NCBI GenBank assembly: GCA_965153355.1 | Contig: OZ231126.1 | Coordinates: forward strand, 81,592,001-81,656,000 | Origin: Flaccisagitta enflata | Lineage: Eukaryota > Chaetognatha > Sagittoidea > Aphragmophora | Direction: 5' to 3' | DNA length: 64,000 nt | Shown: positions 31,030 to 43,367 of the stretch, one piece after another | Position numbering within the stretch: position 1 is the first letter of the stretch | Layout: every line of letters begins with the position of its first letter | Translations under genes and position numbers: made by a program | Notes under the pieces: model-generated | The model's database searches: none | The model's input: the letters and a program-made list of their open reading frames with translations, nothing else | What the model was told of the DNA's origin: nothing

Positions 31030-31686
31030 ATTTGGTAAAAATCACAATCATTTGGAAATACGATTGAGCTTGTAATAATTCAATCATTCATTTGTACATT
31101 CACCAAAGATATGTTTCCCATGTTTTTTCATGCTCCATAGGCACAAAAAGAGCCCAATCTATCTAAATCAATCCAAACCCAATCTAGCCACCACATTGTC
31201 AATTCTGACTTCTGGAGAAAAACTGAACTCTAAAGAAGTTTTTCACTCTAACAGCATGGTGCCAAGATAAAAATCAGGTTGATTATGTAAAAAGCATGAA
31301 AGATTGGGCTTGAAAGTTGCTATTGGAATATGAAATGTGCTTGTATACTGGATAGTTATTCATTTACTCAAAAGCCCAAAATGTAACAATGAACCTGGCC
31401 TTCTAACAAAGTGTAAGTGAAGGGGCTAACATTTAGATTCTGAGATGCCTCAGCCCCCCATCGGTCAGCAATGGGCGACGTCATCCCCTATAATTCAAAT
31501 CAGAACAGAAAATTCATATATGAAATTATATGGGTAGCACGAAGATTTAAGATTTATCCAATGACTCAATTTGCAAAACCGATACAAGGATTCAACGATT
31601 TACGGACTAACCTTTGTTGTACAGAGTTGTGCTTACCACTACACTGAGCTGAAAGCTTATCAAATGTGAAAAGAGGTTTTAAGTTG
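31030..31686. other. Palindrome arm sequence, no gene
   Basis: Matches 45,130-45,796 in inverse. Contains a tRNA-like stretch (31,575-31,660, minus strand) with AGCTCAGTGTAGTGGTAAGC and a B-box-like GTTGAATCC. The cloverleaf does not close, so it is not called as a tRNA. Confidence 0.45.
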
Positions 31687-33017
31687 CATTGTGTGAGTGG
31701 GGTGTTTCATAGAGGGCTCATGGTCGAATTTGGGGCTGGCTGTGAAATCACAGTTGGGGTGTAGTTAGATGAAGTCCCTAAGCTCTTTCGTTGGCTTCCC
31801 GGAGGCTCCCACGAGTTACTCGGCCTCTGTACAGGTGGCATGAAAGGCCGAAAATGGCCAAAAATGACAAAAAAGCTTCAAAATTCAAATTTTTTGGGTA
31901 ATTTGATTAGAAAAACCAAATCTTCTTCCTAGTTTACTCAGTTATAACCTATGGAATTGGGCTATGCTGAAAAACGACCAGCGAAAGCCATGGGGGGCCT
32001 CTAAGGACCCCAAAATGACCAAAAAAAGGGCCAAAAATGACTCATTTTAGGGAATATCAAAAAATAATGAAAAATAATGAAATTTTTCTATCAAATTATC
32101 GATTTATGCAAAGATATAGTCTCAGTGAAGTACAAGAGACTAGAAACAGCAAAAAATTCCGACCTTCATTGCTGTATCAGGCCAAAAACAGGTCAAATAT
32201 AGCCAAAGTTGGCTTAAAATGACAAAAAAGCTTCAAAATTCAAATTTTTGGGTTAATTTGATTAGAAAAACCAAAACTTCTCTCTAGTTCACTCATTTAC
32301 AACTCAAAGATGTGGCCGATGCTTAATAACGGCCAGTGGATGCCATAGTGGGGCCTCTAAGGACCCCAAAATGACCAAAAAAGGGCCAAAATGACTCATT
32401 TTAGGCCAAGTTAAAATATTAAGAAAAATTATGAAATTTTTTATCAAAACATCAATTTATGCAAAGATATAGTCTCAGTGAAGTACTAGAGACTAGAATC
32501 AGCATAAAAATTTGACCCTCATAGCCGTATCAGGCCAAAAACAGGTCAAAAACAGCCGTAATTGGCTCAAAAAGATCAAAATGCAGTTTAAAGAGGATTT
32601 TTTCATTAATTTCATCAAATTCATCATACTCATGCTTCAGTTTTGAATGAGCGTAAGTTAAAGTGGGAATTCATGGCCAGATTGGGACACTCCAGGCCAT
32701 TTTAGGCTCTGAAGGCCCTAAAAAAGGTCATAAACAGGCCCAAATGGGCTCTTCTGCTTCAAAAATTCAAATTTCTGCTTTTGTTTCATCAAAGAGATGA
32801 ACATTTCTATCAAAATCACTCGGTTTGATATTTAAAATGAAAGCTAGGATCAAATATGAGCAGTGGATGCCATCAGGGGCCTCTAAAGACCCCAAAAATG
32901 GCCTAGAAACGCCCTAACATGACTATTTTAAGACTTTATGAACAAATAGAACTACCCAGTCTAATTCTATTTCCTATGGTTACAGTGTCAGGCTAATATC
33001 AACCTACCCTTACGTTT

Positions 33018-33523
33018 GGGCAGCGGCCTCGGAGGGGACGAAGTCCTGTAGAACACAGGGGGATTTTCAGTCGTCATTCTGTCCGTTTGTCCCCCCCAGG
33101 CCCTCTTAGGCCTGAAATCAGATTTTGGGCCAGAGAGGGCTTAGGGGAAATTTACCCTCTCAAGCCTTGAATCTGCCCTCTCAGGCCTTGAATCTGCCCT
33201 CTCAGGCCTGAAATCTGCCCCCTAAGACCTGAAATCTGTCCTCTCAGGCCTGAAATCTGCCCTCACAGATTCAAGGCCTGAGAGGGCAGATTTCAGGCCT
33301 GAGAGGGTAAATTTCAGGCCTGAGAGGGCAGATTTTGGGCCAGAGAGGGCCTGGGGGTAACGGACGGATGAACGGATGGACGGATGGACGGACGAATGAA
33401 AGTCCCACTGTTCTACAGGACTTTGTCCCCTTCGGGACCGCTGCCCTGCTTCCTCTCACTCCATTTCACAGTCACGCAAAGCAGGGCAACGGGTATCGCT
33501 GACTACATATTGCCCTTGGGCGA
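33018..33523 (+). mobile_element. GGGCAGCGG-type element with a different minisatellite (nested)
   Basis: It has the same head (GGGCAGCGGCCTCGGAGGGG, GTCCTGTAGAACACAGGGGG) and tail (CCCCTTCGGGACCGCTGCCC ending at 33,446) as the 30.2-kb element, but the core is a unit of about 21 bp, CTCTCAGGCCTGAAATCTGCC. The core turns around at about 33,265 so that its second half is inverted. Confidence 0.7.
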
Positions 33524-34206
33524 CCTGTTTGATTATAGTATCAAGCAAAGAGATAGAGAGAGATACTTATCCAGCTAGAGAGGCATCATTGTTACTAGAA
33601 TGACTTACATAGTTGTTTTTCCATTCTGACCATGGATACAGCCAGTGAAGAAAATGCGACTCCTCAAAAACGATGATGACAGATCTTTAAATTTTTTTCC
33701 CAGGACAAAGGTCCCTGCAACGCAGAAGATCGCGAGAAGTTTTTTTCAACAATTTTCCGAGCACAAAAATTGAAATGAAAACATTACTTAAAGATTGACC
33801 ACTTTATATCGTTTAAGTATTACCTGTTTAATGATTGATATCTAAAGAATTTAGTTTCCAGTATTTGCAAATAGTGATAAGTGTTTCGTATTGGTATATT
33901 TCAATATTGCATTAAGTATTAGCATTTTGGTCAAACTTTGATTTACCATTGTATTGCAACAATTTTGAAAATATCTTTTGTTGAAAACTGTTTACCTCCT
34001 GAATGAAGAATATCCAGGAAGCGTTTTCATCTACTTATTCATTGCGCCTGAGAACTGTTAAAGAGACAAATTTGGTTAGGTATTCTTCAAGCCCTCAGTC
34101 AGGTTTTGTTATCACAAGGTCTACCCAAGTTGCGTGCATATGAGCACGGACAGTGATAAAGGCTGACCATGCATTTTGAAAGGAACCGGATTGCAAAAAC
34201 CGCCAG
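33524..34206. other. Centre of the foldback element, no gene
   Basis: AT-rich, no inverted partner, no recognisable coding frame. No transposase was found. Confidence 0.45.
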
Positions 34207-34443
34207 TTAACTCTGAACAAGGCTGGATACACGGCCAAACCAGTCGCAGATGGGTGGGCAGAGGCGAGAATGCGCTTATTTTTAACTCATGCGTGACAAC
34301 TCAAGCATGACAGACCGATGGACTGATGGACCAACAGACCAATGGACCAATAGACCAACAAACTGATGGACCAATGAACCAATGGACCGACAGACCGACG
34401 GACGGACAAAGCCTCTTATAGAGTCGCTTGTCCGCGACTAAAA
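34207..34443 (+). mobile_element. Short hairpin-ended element nested in the foldback
   Basis: Head AACAAGGCTGGATACACGGC, word AGTCGCAGATG, box GTGGGCAGAGGC, a run of CCAATGGACC-type tetramers, tail GGACAAAGCCTCTTATAGAG, then hairpin AGTCGC - TTGTCC - GCGACT and AAAAA. Confidence 0.75.
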
Positions 34444-36169
34444 AGTATAAGTGAAATTCGATGGACTGACAGATCAATAGACCATGCATGCAACTTTGAA
34501 AAGAAATGATTTCCTGTTTGTCTAGGGATGGGTGTGTCAAAGACAGTCATTTTTGGGCCTTTTTGGGCCATTTTTGGGGTCTTTAGAGGCCCCCAATGGC
34601 ATCCACTGCACATATTTGAGCCTAGCTTTCATTTTAAAAATATAAACCGAGTGATTTTGAAAGAAATATTCATCTCTTTGACAAAAAAGAAATCAAATAT
34701 TTGAATTTTGAAGCAGAAGAGCCCATTTGGGCCTGTTTATGACCTGTTTTTAGGGCCTTCAGAGCCTAAAATGGCCTGGAGTGTCCCAATCTGGCCATGA
34801 ATTCCCACTTTAACTTACCCTCATTCAAAACTGAAGCCTGAGTATGATGAATTTGATGAAATTAATGAAAAATTCACTCTGAACTACATTTTGAGCCAAT
34901 TATGGCTGTTTTTGACCTGTTTTTGGTCTGATACGGCTATGAGGGTCAAATTTTTATGCTGATTGTATTCTCTAGTACTTCACTGAGACTATATCTTTGC
35001 ATAAATTGATGTTTTGATGAAATATTTCATTATTTTTCTTAATTTTTTAACTTGGCCTAAAATGAGTCATTTTGGCCCTTTTTTGGTCATTTTGGGGTCC
35101 TTAGAGGCCCCACTATGGCATCCACTGGCCGTTATCAAGCATCGGTCACATCTTTGAGTTGTAAATGAGTGACCTAGAGAGAAGATTTGGTTTTTCTAAT
35201 CAAATTACCCAAAAAATTTGAATTTTGAAGCTTTTTTGTCATTTTAAGCCAACTTGACCTATATTTGACCTGTTTTTGGCCTGATACAGCAATGAGGGTC
35301 GGAATTTTTTGCTGTTTCTAGTCTCTTGTACTTCACTGAGACTATATCTTTGCATAAATCGATAATTTGATAAAAAAATTTCATTATTTTTCATTATTTT
35401 TTTATATTCCCTAAAATGAGTCATTTTTGGCCCTTTTTTTGGTCATTTTGGGGTCCTTAGAGGCCCCCCATGGCTTTCGCTGGTCGTTTTTCAGCATAGC
35501 CCAATTCCATAGGTTATAACTGAGTAAACTAGAAAGAAGTTTTGGTTTTTCTAATCAAATTACCCAAAAAATTTGAATTTTGAAGCTTTTTTGTCATTTT
35601 TGGCCATTTTTGGCCTTTTGTGCCACCTGTACAGAGGCCGAGTAACTCGTGGGAGCCTCCGGGAAGCCAACGAAAGAGCTCGGGGACTTCATCTAACTAT
35701 ACCCCAACTGTGATTTCACAGCCAGCCCCAAATTCGACCATGAGCCCTCTATGAAACACCCCATTGTGTGAGTGTTGGGGATAGGTTGGGGTGCAGATGG
35801 GGGTTGGATGCCCCTGCCTACACGGCCGCCACTATATTGTGACCCCGCGTCACTTGTTAGAAGAAAAATCACTAACTTTTTTTATGAGGTTTTGCATCAA
35901 TTTTTTCTGTTAACTATCTAAAGTGACATGTGCTATTAGGTGAATTACTTGATTTTGGTAAAAAAGATGATGATTTTCATTGTGTCTTATTCCGCTTTAT
36001 TCTATGTTTAATATTTCTTTTTTTTTTATATGAAATGTGCAACAAGAATAAAAATGTTATAAAAGAAAATTTTTTAGTAAAACAGGTCTTTCAAAATTGT
36101 TGAATATTTTTATCTAGTAAAGTGCAAATAACTAAATTCCTGTAAAGCATACGCTTCCACTCATATACA

Positions 36170-36794
36170 TACACACATGTGTCTGACAGCCAATCAAGGG
36201 TGAGAATGACAGTACACCGGGTTTTTCTGTAGTTTTGCTATGCTCATCTGTGTACAATACAAGAACAATCGAGTAGAAAATCTTCCCTGGAGGGGTTTTT
36301 GAAAAAAAATGATTTTTTGCCCACAGGAAAGGTGGTGGTAATGCAGATTCTTGTGAGTTGTATTGACTCATTTTTTGATTCCATATTGTTATTCTATGCA
36401 AAATTTCCTTTTATTTGATAGGTCACACTATATGGTTTAACACAGAAAAACAGTTTTCATTTTTTGAGCCACCGTTACTTTTTTGTAACGGTGACTCAAA
36501 AAATGAAAATTTAAGTTCTTTGCAAAAGTATAGAGTGCGACCTATAAAATGAAAGGAAATTTTGCATAGAATAACAATATGGAATCAAAAAATGAGTTAA
36601 TACAACTCACAAGAATCTGCATTACCACCACCATTCCTGTGGGCGAAAAATCCATTTTTTTTTAAAAACCCCTCCAGGGAAGATTTCCAACTTGATTGTT
36701 CTTGTATTGTACACAGATGAGCATAGCAAAACTTCAGAAAAACCCAGTGTACTGTCATTCTCACCCTGGATTGGCTTTCAGACACATGTGTACA
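36170..36794. mobile_element. 617-bp foldback insertion with TACA duplication
   Basis: The element spans 36,174-36,790 with inverted ends CACATGTGTCTGA / TCAGACACATGTG. The halves fold on each other across a centre at ACCGTTAC - TTTTTT - GTAACGGT (about 36,470-36,491). TACA flanks both sides, and the right palindrome arm (near 44,725) has the uninterrupted CATATACATACAAATCC. Because the ends are repetitive, a 2-bp AC duplication is an equivalent reading. Confidence 0.8.
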
Positions 36795-37044
36795 AATCCA
36801 AACTTAGGCTATGACCCCTAACTTTGTGGTTAAAGATGTATTTTATGTTTTATTCACGTCTGACTTTGTGGTTAAAGATATATTGTATCTTTTATTCACG
36901 TCTTTCTTCGTTCATTGGTTTCTTTTTGTTTACAAGTGTGTTTTTAGGAGTGTATGTGTGTGTGTCTTTTTAGGCGCGACAAAGCACCTCGGGGCAACCA
37001 CGTAGTTGCGACAATGCTGGTAAGAAATGTTTGTGTTTGTTCTA

Positions 37045-37080
37045 AATGCACGTAGTTACGACGTCGTAACTACGTGCATT
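37045..37080. repeat. Perfect 36-bp palindrome
   Basis: AATGCACGTAGTTACGAC is followed directly by its reverse complement. It is conserved in the right arm near 44,435-44,470. Related short palindromes built on AGTTCCGAC / GTCGGAACT lie at 37,818-37,845 and 43,610-43,640, the latter perfect. Confidence 0.85.
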
Positions 37081-37136
37081 CTCCCTCAATGTCTCTGTCG
37101 AAACTATGTGAACTCAACCACTTTCATACTATCTTA

Positions 37137-37141
37137 AATGA

Positions 37142-37211
<70 letters not shown>

Positions 37212-37334
37212 CTCTCTCTTCTGTTTGTTTGTCTACCCCATCTATCTGTCTGTCTGTCTGTCCGTCTGTAACCATGTCCTTGCCTGTCCATTCTTGTCGT
37301 GATCATCCCATAGTCCCTTTCCCTTTTCATTTTT

Positions 37335-37385
<51 letters not shown>
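37137..37385. repeat. Two (CT)n tracts around a GTCTGTCTGTCC segment
   Basis: (CT)n at 37,140-37,210 and 37,339-37,385. The right-arm versions, (GA)n at 44,065-44,150 and 44,300-44,375, are longer. Confidence 0.9.
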
Positions 37386-37391
<6 letters not shown>

Positions 37392-37417
37392 CGCTTTAAG
37401 CAGACCCTTTGACCAAA

Positions 37418-37580
37418 GAACAAGGCTGGATACACAGCCAATACCAGTTGCGGATGGGTGGGCAGGGGCGGAAATGCGCGTTTTCACACTTTCTGACTCA
37501 ATCACCATGACGGACAGATGGACCAACAGACAGATGAACGGACAAAGCCTCTTATAGAGTTGCGTGTCCACAACTAAAAA
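37418..37580 (+). mobile_element. Short hairpin-ended element, AGTTGC subfamily (right-arm copy 43,872-44,038)
   Basis: Head AACAAGGCTGGATACACAGC, word AGTTGCGGATG, box GTGGGCAGGGGC, tail GGACAAAGCCTCTTATAGAG, hairpin GTTGCG...CACAAC, then AAAAA. Confidence 0.7.
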
Positions 37581-37888
37581 TGATAACGATGAGTAAAGGA
37601 AGACCTTGTTTTCTCCAAGTTGTATCAGTCCTTTATTGGATAGTCAAAGTTTCCAGTCACTGCATGGACGGCTTGACCAAAAAAGAAATATTAACGATGA
37701 GCAAAGGAAGAACCTTGTTTAGATGATCAAATTGAGTATCTTGTAGTATTTACTCGATCATTTTTCCTTCACATAGTTACGACAGTCAAATGAGAAGCTG
37801 TTGTTCAATTTTTCACGAAGTTCCGCCGTCGGAACTTCGTTCATTTTTTATGAACATAGTTCTGACTGTCGGAACTACCTTAATACTT

Positions 37889-37997
37889 CAGCACCTCTAT
37901 AAATGACTGTGTCCGTCGGTCGGTTGGTCGGTCGGTCGGTTGGTTGGTCTGTCGGTAACGCATTCGTTTGACGATCCACACGTCGCACCTTATCGAT
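37889..37997 (-). mobile_element. Short hairpin-ended element, AGGTGC subfamily (right-arm copy 43,455-43,562)
   Basis: The reverse strand carries AAGGTGCGACGTGTGGATCG, CGACC tetramers and TTATAGAGGTGCTGAAG. It is closely related to the 6.6-kb copy, but the 3' hairpin is broken. Confidence 0.65.
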
Positions 37998-38082
37998 ACA
38001 CCGCCTACTTATACACCACCGTACCCACCGCCTGCTTGGCCTTGTTTTTTTGTCTCTTTGTTCATTTGTCTTCCTCCCTTCT

Positions 38083-38141
<59 letters not shown>
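38083..38141. repeat. (CT)n microsatellite
   Basis: Pure CT, mirrored by the (GA)n tract at 43,283-43,365. Confidence 0.95.
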
Positions 38142-38143
<2 letters not shown>

Positions 38144-39559
38144 AAGTAAAATGCGCAAGCCAGCGTCATAATTGTTGTCAATTTGCTTAACCTCTTGACT
38201 ATTCTCTCTTGTTACATAGGTCCGAAAAATAAGATCAATGAAAAATATTGATCTTTGCAAAAATGTGAAAAAAAAAAAGATTCAAAAATTCATAATGCCA
38301 AAACTAATGATGGTAGAGACTTCTGGTTGGGGATCAACATGACATCTTTTCCAATACATTGTTCTTTATGAAATACACAGAGTGGAAAACATTTTTCTGC
38401 ATATTTTCAGGTGTTATGAAACTATTTATATCCAATATTGACTCAATTCTATTGGATTAAGAGCTTTATGAGTTTAGGGTACAAAAGAAGAGAAATTTGA
38501 CAAAATAAAGTGAGAGTACTGCTAAACTCTCTTACAGTTAGTATTTAAATTGTCTAATGTTTTGACCAAATCAATTAAATTTTTGTCTTTGTTCAATAAG
38601 ATTCCTTAATAAGATGCAAAAAAAAAAAATCATTTTTTTGCTCATTTAGCTCATTTTGCTCATTTTTCTTCCAATCAAATATAGATTTTTATTTATCCAT
38701 ACTATTACTTGTCCATTTTAGGCCAAGAAAATCGCACTGATGTCGGTTCTGCTTGAGCCATAGCATTCTGGATTCAGGACCCCTTGAACTATTTTTGCAT
38801 AAGTGGCTCAATAAAGCTCCCATGTATTTTCTATTTATAGAGTAATAAAAGCATGTAAATTAGGTCAAATATGTAGTAATAGTAGACTAATTTTATAGTG
38901 CTAAAAATGTAGAAAATAATGATTTTTTAAATTTTTCCAGACATTTAAACATTAATGAAGGAATCCAATCCAATATTGAAGATATCATGAGCTTTTTGTC
39001 ATCTTAACAGAAAATCAAAAAAATTCATTGATTTTTCTTGAAATTTAGCATTTTTTGTAGTGATGTCCATTTAGGTTGCCTTTTTTCACTCTAAATTGCC
39101 ATTATACTTGTCTTATGGACCGGTAATGTATGCTAAAATGCTACCATGACCATTCTACTTAGTTTGAGCCATATAGCAGAGATGAGAATTTTCACCCAAA
39201 TACCCAAGGAGCCATCTAGCGCAATCCGTGGCCCTTAGTGCGACGTAGCAACATATTGAGTAGCGTGTGCGCTACTAGAAATCCGGGCAGTGCCCTTGAA
39301 AAAAAGAACTTAGGCAGATGTAAAATCATTCAGTTTTATTGTAAAAGTAAACGAAATGCAATAATTCTTTTGAGGGCGAGCTTTTGTTTTGTCTTGTCAT
39401 TATCTTCGTTATGTTCGTTTTGACGAGGCCCCGGACCACCAGATGTTTTATTGTTTATGTACGTACGCGGTACATTGGTTAATTGATTTGAAATGGAAAT
39501 AGTTCACCAATAGCCCAATGTGGTGGATCGCTCAGTTGCCGCATTCATGCTCATCTCGC
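38142..39559. other. Palindrome arm sequence, no gene
   Basis: AT-rich. The segment 38,142-38,330 has no partner in the right arm, where 43,165-43,290 is unrelated sequence containing CAGTCCTCGACGATCGAC, a relative of the copy B terminus. The rest is mirrored at about 41,930-43,160. Confidence 0.5.
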
Positions 39560-39579
39560 CAGGGGAGACTCGCCCGGTT

Positions 39580-39632
<53 letters not shown>

Positions 39633-39712
39633 CCACACCAACAACATCAACAACCACCTCAACAACAGCAACAACAACAAAAACAACAACAACAACAAAA
39701 ACAACAATAACT
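39580..39712. repeat. (AAC)n microsatellite, mirrored at 41,765-41,900
   Basis: AAC repeats follow GACTCGCCCGGTT and lead into ACTATGGCAAAAAAAAAAACC, the same phrase that flanks the palindrome centre. Confidence 0.9.
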
Positions 39713-40663
39713 ATGGCAAAAAAAAAAACCAAACAACTTTTGAAAGAGCAAAAACGTATGAAGATGTTGACCGATTTGCATAAAATTTACAGTGAATGAT
39801 GACCATGATTTGGACTATCTCTGGTTAAAATTTCATCAAAATCCCTTGAAAACTTTAGCCGTTATCACGTTTTTACTGAAGTAACCTATTTTTTGGACTG
39901 CCAGAGATAACTTTTATCCTGAATAAAAATCGCACTATTCTTAGTAAAATTGGCATTGTGCAAAGAGTTTTGGGAGTTTTGTTATGATTTTTGAACTGCA
40001 GTCTGATGGTGCTATTTACTAATACTAGGCAAAATTCGCCTCTACTCAGATAAAGTCTAGTGGGGTAGATATTATTTGATTGTAAGAAGTCTTCAGATAA
40101 GAAATATTCTGTTACCTGCTAGAATATTTTTGCGATTTAAGACCTGTACGTGTCAATCTTCACAAAAATTTTACTTGAGATGGACCATATTTACAAAAGT
40201 TACCAGTTAAAAAATCATGATGATTGGTAAAAAACTGTAGCCTTAGCATTGATTTATATTTCAGGTTTCATCTTCATCTACTTTATTCTTAAAACCATAA
40301 AAAAGTTTAGGAAAACTTATAGCCATAAATATCGGAGTTATAGAATAAAAAATTTTCACCACAGCCAGCCATACGTGTCTACTCCCTAAATTTCATCAAA
40401 ATCGGACTAGATTTAGTACGGTTTTTTGAGATTTGTTTATTCATTCTTTGTAAATTCTTATGGGTGTACATAAAATTTCTGATCATCTGACAAGCACTTT
40501 TTAAAAATCTATAATTCCCAAACTATTCAGAGCAGGTCATTGATTTTTTTAGTGATGCTTAACGATACAAAAAAGTAACTTCAGTAAAAATTCCAGCTCA
40601 CTGGGTGAATTTTCAAAGGATTTATGAGCAAAAGAAGTAACTGTTTGGTTTTTTTTTTTGCCA

Positions 40664-40812
40664 TAGTTAACAACAACAACGACTAGGCGCATAGAAGGGC
40701 CCTCTCTCTCTTCCTTCTTTTAGGTCTAACAGGGGCTTACACATGGCTACCCCAGCTACCCTTCTAATACGCCCACTGCTGTTGCTGTTAACTATATAAA
40801 AAAAAAAAACCA
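40664..40812. other. Centre of the giant palindrome
   Basis: TTTTGCCATAGTTAACAACA on the left is answered by GCTGTTAACTATATAAAAAA on the right. Weaker symmetry (GGCGCATAGAAGGG / CCCTTCTAATACGCCC) continues inward, leaving an unpaired loop of roughly 60 bp with CTCTCTCTCTTCC. Confidence 0.75.
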
Positions 40813-41840
40813 AACAGTTACTTCTTTTGCTCATAAATCCTTTGAAAATTCACCCAGTGAGCTGGAATTTTTACTGAAGTTACTTTTTTGTATCGTTAAG
40901 CATCACTAAAAAAATCAATGACCTGCTCTGAATAGTTTGGGAATTATAGATTTTTAAAAAGTGCTTGTCAGATGATCAGAAATTTTATGTACACCCATAA
41001 GAATTTACAAAGAATGAATAAACAAATCTCAAAAAACCGTACTAAATCTAGTCCGATTTTGATGAAATTTGAAGTGGAGGTAGACCACAATGTCAGCTGG
41101 CTGTGGTGAAAATTTTATTACGAAACTCCGATTATTTTAGCAGAAACAGCAAGTTTTCCTAAACTTTTTTTATGGTTTTAAGAATAAAGTAGATGAAGAT
41201 GAAACCTGAAATATAAATCAATGCTAAGGCTACAGTTTTTTACCAATCATCATGATTTTTTAACTGGTAACTTTTGTAAATATGGTCCATCTCAAGTAAA
41301 ATTTTTGTGAAGATTGACGCATTTTTAGTCCCCCAAATCGCAAAAATATTCTAACAGGTAGCAGAATATTTCTTATCCTGAGAAAGCTTACAATCAACCA
41401 ATATCTACCCCACTAGACTTTATCTGAGTAGAAGCGAATTTTGCCTAGTATTAGTAAATAGCACCATCAGACTGCAGTTCAAAAATCATAACAAAACTCC
41501 AAAAACTCTTTGCACAATGCCAATTTTACTAAATATAGTGCGATTTTTATTCAGGATAAAAGTTATCTCTGGCAGTCCAAAAAAGAGGGTACTTCAGTAA
41601 AAACGTGATAACGGCTAAAGTTTTCAAGGGATTTTGATGAAATTTTAACCAAAGATAGTCCAAATCATGGTTATCATTCACTGTAAATTTTATGCAAATC
41701 GGTCAACATCTTCATACGTTTTTGCTCTTTCAAAAGTTGTTTGGTTTTTTTTTTTGCCATAGTTATTGTTGTTTTTGTTGTTGTTGTTGTTTTTGTTGTT
41801 GTTGCTGTTGTTGAGGTGGTTGTTGATGTTGTTGGTGTGG

Positions 41841-41899
<59 letters not shown>

Positions 41900-43279
41900 A
41901 ACCGGGCGAGTCTCCCCTGGCGAGATGAGCATGAATGCGGCAACTGAGCGATCCACCACATTGGGCTATTGGTGAACTATTTCCATTTCAAATCAATTAA
42001 CCAATGTACCGCGTACGTACATAAACAATAAAACATCTGGTGGTCCGGGGCCTCGTCAAAACGAACATAACGAAGATAATGACAAGACAAAACAAAAGCT
42101 CGCCCTCGAAAGAATTATTGCATTTCGTTTACTTTTACAATAAAACTGAATGATTTTACATCTGCCTAAGTTCTTTTTTTCAAGGGCACTGCCCGGATTT
42201 CTAGTAGCGCACACGCTACTCAATACGTTGCTACGTCGCACTAAGGGCCACGGATTGCGCTAGATGGCTCCTTGGGTATTTGGGTGAAAATTCTCATCTC
42301 TGCTATATGGCTCAAACTAAGTAGAATGGTCATGGTAGCATTTTAGCATACATTACCGGTCCATAAGACAAGTATAAGGGCAATTTAGAGTGAAAAAAGG
42401 CAACCTAAATGGACATCACTACAAAAAATGCTAAATTTCAAGAAAAATCAATGAATTTTTTTGATTTTCTGTTAAGATGACAAAAAGCTCATGATATTTC
42501 CAATATTGGATTGGATTCCTTCATTAATGTTTAAATGTCTGGAAAAATTAAAAAAAAATCATTATTTTTTACATTTTTAGCACTAATAAATAAGTCTACT
42601 ATTACTACATATTTGACCTAATTTGCATGCTTTTATTACTCTATAAATATAGAAAATCGCACAAGGACGCACAGTGAGCCACTTATGCAAAAATGTAGTT
42701 CAAGGGGTCCTGAATCCAGAATGCTATGGCTCAAGCGGGCCTTCGACATCCAAATTGCGATTTTCTTGGCCTAAAATGGACAAGTAATGATATGGATAAA
42801 AATAAAAATCTATATTTGATTCGTAGAAAAATGAGCAAAATGAGCTAAATGAGCAAAAAAATGATTTTTTTTGTGCACCTTATTAAGGAATCTTATTGAA
42901 CAAAGACAAAAATTTTATTGATTTGGTTAAAACATTAGACAATTTAAATACTAACTGTAAGACAGTTTAGCAGTATTTTTCACTTTATTTTCTCAAATTT
43001 CTCTTCTTTTGTACTCTAAGCTCATAAAGCTCTTAATCCAATAGAAATGAGTCAATATTGGATATAAATAGTTTCATAACACCTGAAAATATGCAGAAAA
43101 ATGTTTTCCACTCTGTTTATTTCATAAGGAACAATGTGATGGAAAAGATGTAATGTTAATCCCCAATGAGCCACCTAGCGCACAATGCAGCCCACAGTGC
43201 GTCGGTCCGTCCATCAAACAGTCCTCGACGATCGACTTTTGCCCTGTGTTGGGATTGTTGAAGCAAAATTAAACTGATT

Positions 43280-43367
<88 letters not shown>

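Larger units (their letters stand above)
31687..35774. mobile_element. 4.06-kb foldback element with 13-bp target duplication
   Basis: The element spans 31,700-35,761 with inverted ends GGGTGTTTCATAGAGGGCTC. The arms stay complementary for over 1.2 kb (31,700 to about 32,950 against about 34,545-35,761). CATTGTGTGAGTG flanks it on both sides (31,687-31,699 and 35,762-35,774) and occurs once in the right palindrome arm near 45,125, which is the empty site. If the terminal G belongs to the element, the duplication is 11 bp. The arms contain four degenerate direct units with GACCAAAAAAGGGCCAAAAA. The middle holds two nested elements and no transposase. A duplication of 9-13 bp with long terminal inverted repeats would fit a Mutator-like or foldback source, but this is inference. 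Confidence 0.85.

Noticed and set aside
31575-31660. tRNA-like stretch with A-box and B-box resemblance (also 45,168-45,250)
   Set aside because: AGCTCAGTGTAGTGGTAAGC and GTTGAATCC resemble Pol III boxes, but the T-arm and anticodon stems do not pair, and no tRNA-derived SINE tail is evident. At best a decayed SINE head.
36820-37020. Hydrophobic open frame (VLFTSDFVVKDILYLLFTS...) as a membrane protein, also on the right arm
   Set aside because: It comes from a short duplicated TTTGTGGTTAAAGAT segment within the palindrome arms and has no start context or domain.
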